From: Caldifarciminota bacterium | GTDB lineage: Bacteria > WOR-3 > Hydrothermia > WGAB01 | Direction of reading: 5' to 3' | Assembly (NCBI GenBank): GCA_015489295.1 | Contig: WGAB01000278.1 | Span: forward strand, 1-5,800 | Length of the DNA stretch: 5,800 bases | Shown: positions 5,737 to 5,800 of the stretch, in pieces | How the letters are laid out: every line of letters starts with the position of its first letter | Position numbering within the stretch: the first letter of the stretch is position 1 | Made by a program: the position numbers and the translations under genes | Notes under the pieces: generated by a model | The model's input: only the letters and a program-made list of their open reading frames with translations | Told to the model about the DNA's origin: nothing | Database searches by the model: none

Positions 5737-5800
5737 CGTACCACCCCCAGGGTTCGGTACCGGGTGTACAGCGCCTGGCCGCCTCCGTAGAAGATGATGT
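5733..5800 (-). CDS. C-terminal tail of an unidentified protein (rest outside window)
   Basis: On the minus strand, the frame from the window edge to the TGA at 5735-5733 is open for 21 codons. It encodes a tail ending GGGQALYTRYRTLGVVR. The TGA overlaps the ATG of the barrel gene as ATGA, a typical sign of coupled genes. Codon choice is GC-rich like the neighbours. The fragment is too short to assign to a family. In Bacteroidota, porU often precedes porV, so a large secretion-related protein is one possibility, but nothing in these residues shows it. The frame could also be open by chance. Confidence 0.5.
   Translation of the reverse strand, partial: IIFYGGGQALYTRYRTLGVVR

Noticed and set aside
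2719..5790. A 1023-codon open reading frame on the plus strand covering nfi, smpB and both barrel genes
   Set aside because: It is in exact antisense codon register with smpB and both barrel genes, so it is open because those genes avoid TTA, CTA and TCA. Its product is rich in Pro, Gly, His, Gln and Arg with no recognisable domain, and the opposite strand encodes clear conserved families.

Overview
The window is bacterial chromosome with high G+C (roughly two thirds by eye, with strongly G/C-ending codons) and is almost entirely coding. Two outer-membrane barrel-like genes of the PorV/PorQ type, one carrying a FlgD-like Ig domain, point to a Gram-negative lineage of the Bacteroidota/FCB sort or one of the related candidate phyla in which such barrels are common. 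No gene here fixes the phylum. A Bacteroidota-like, thermophilic or candidate-phylum host is inference only.

Layout. Positions 1-2487 on the plus strand hold the end of a YVTN/YncE-type beta-propeller protein. It is followed 12 bases later, behind a good AGGAG site, by a complete CopB-type (P1B-3) copper-exporting ATPase with a His-rich N-terminus and a CPH membrane motif. Positions 2489-5800 on the minus strand hold a tightly packed run. Read in its own direction it consists of an unidentified gene tail, a PorV-like barrel with a C-terminal FlgD-type Ig domain, a smaller PorQ/PorV-like barrel, SmpB, and endonuclease V. The two strands converge with one base between the copB and endonuclease V stop codons.

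How it works together. The plus-strand pair looks like an envelope metal-handling unit: a probably periplasmic propeller plus a copper efflux pump. On the minus strand, gene junctions are 4-base overlaps (ATGA, TTGA) or a 3-base gap, indicating translational coupling. The exception is a 39-base gap between the two barrel genes. It contains a near-perfect sigma70-type promoter (TTGACG, 17-base spacer, TATAAT), placed so that transcription should begin at the first usable ATG of the smaller barrel gene. That gene is therefore probably read from a leaderless mRNA that also carries smpB and nfi.

The window is not an obvious mobile or defence island. I see no CRISPR array, insertion sequence, tRNA, rRNA or tmRNA gene. 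The points most worth a second look are the leaderless promoter, the coupled smpB-nfi pair (ribosome rescue with inosine-directed nuclease), the barrel-Ig fusion, and the propeller-CopB pair. No stretch over 300 bases lacks a gene.
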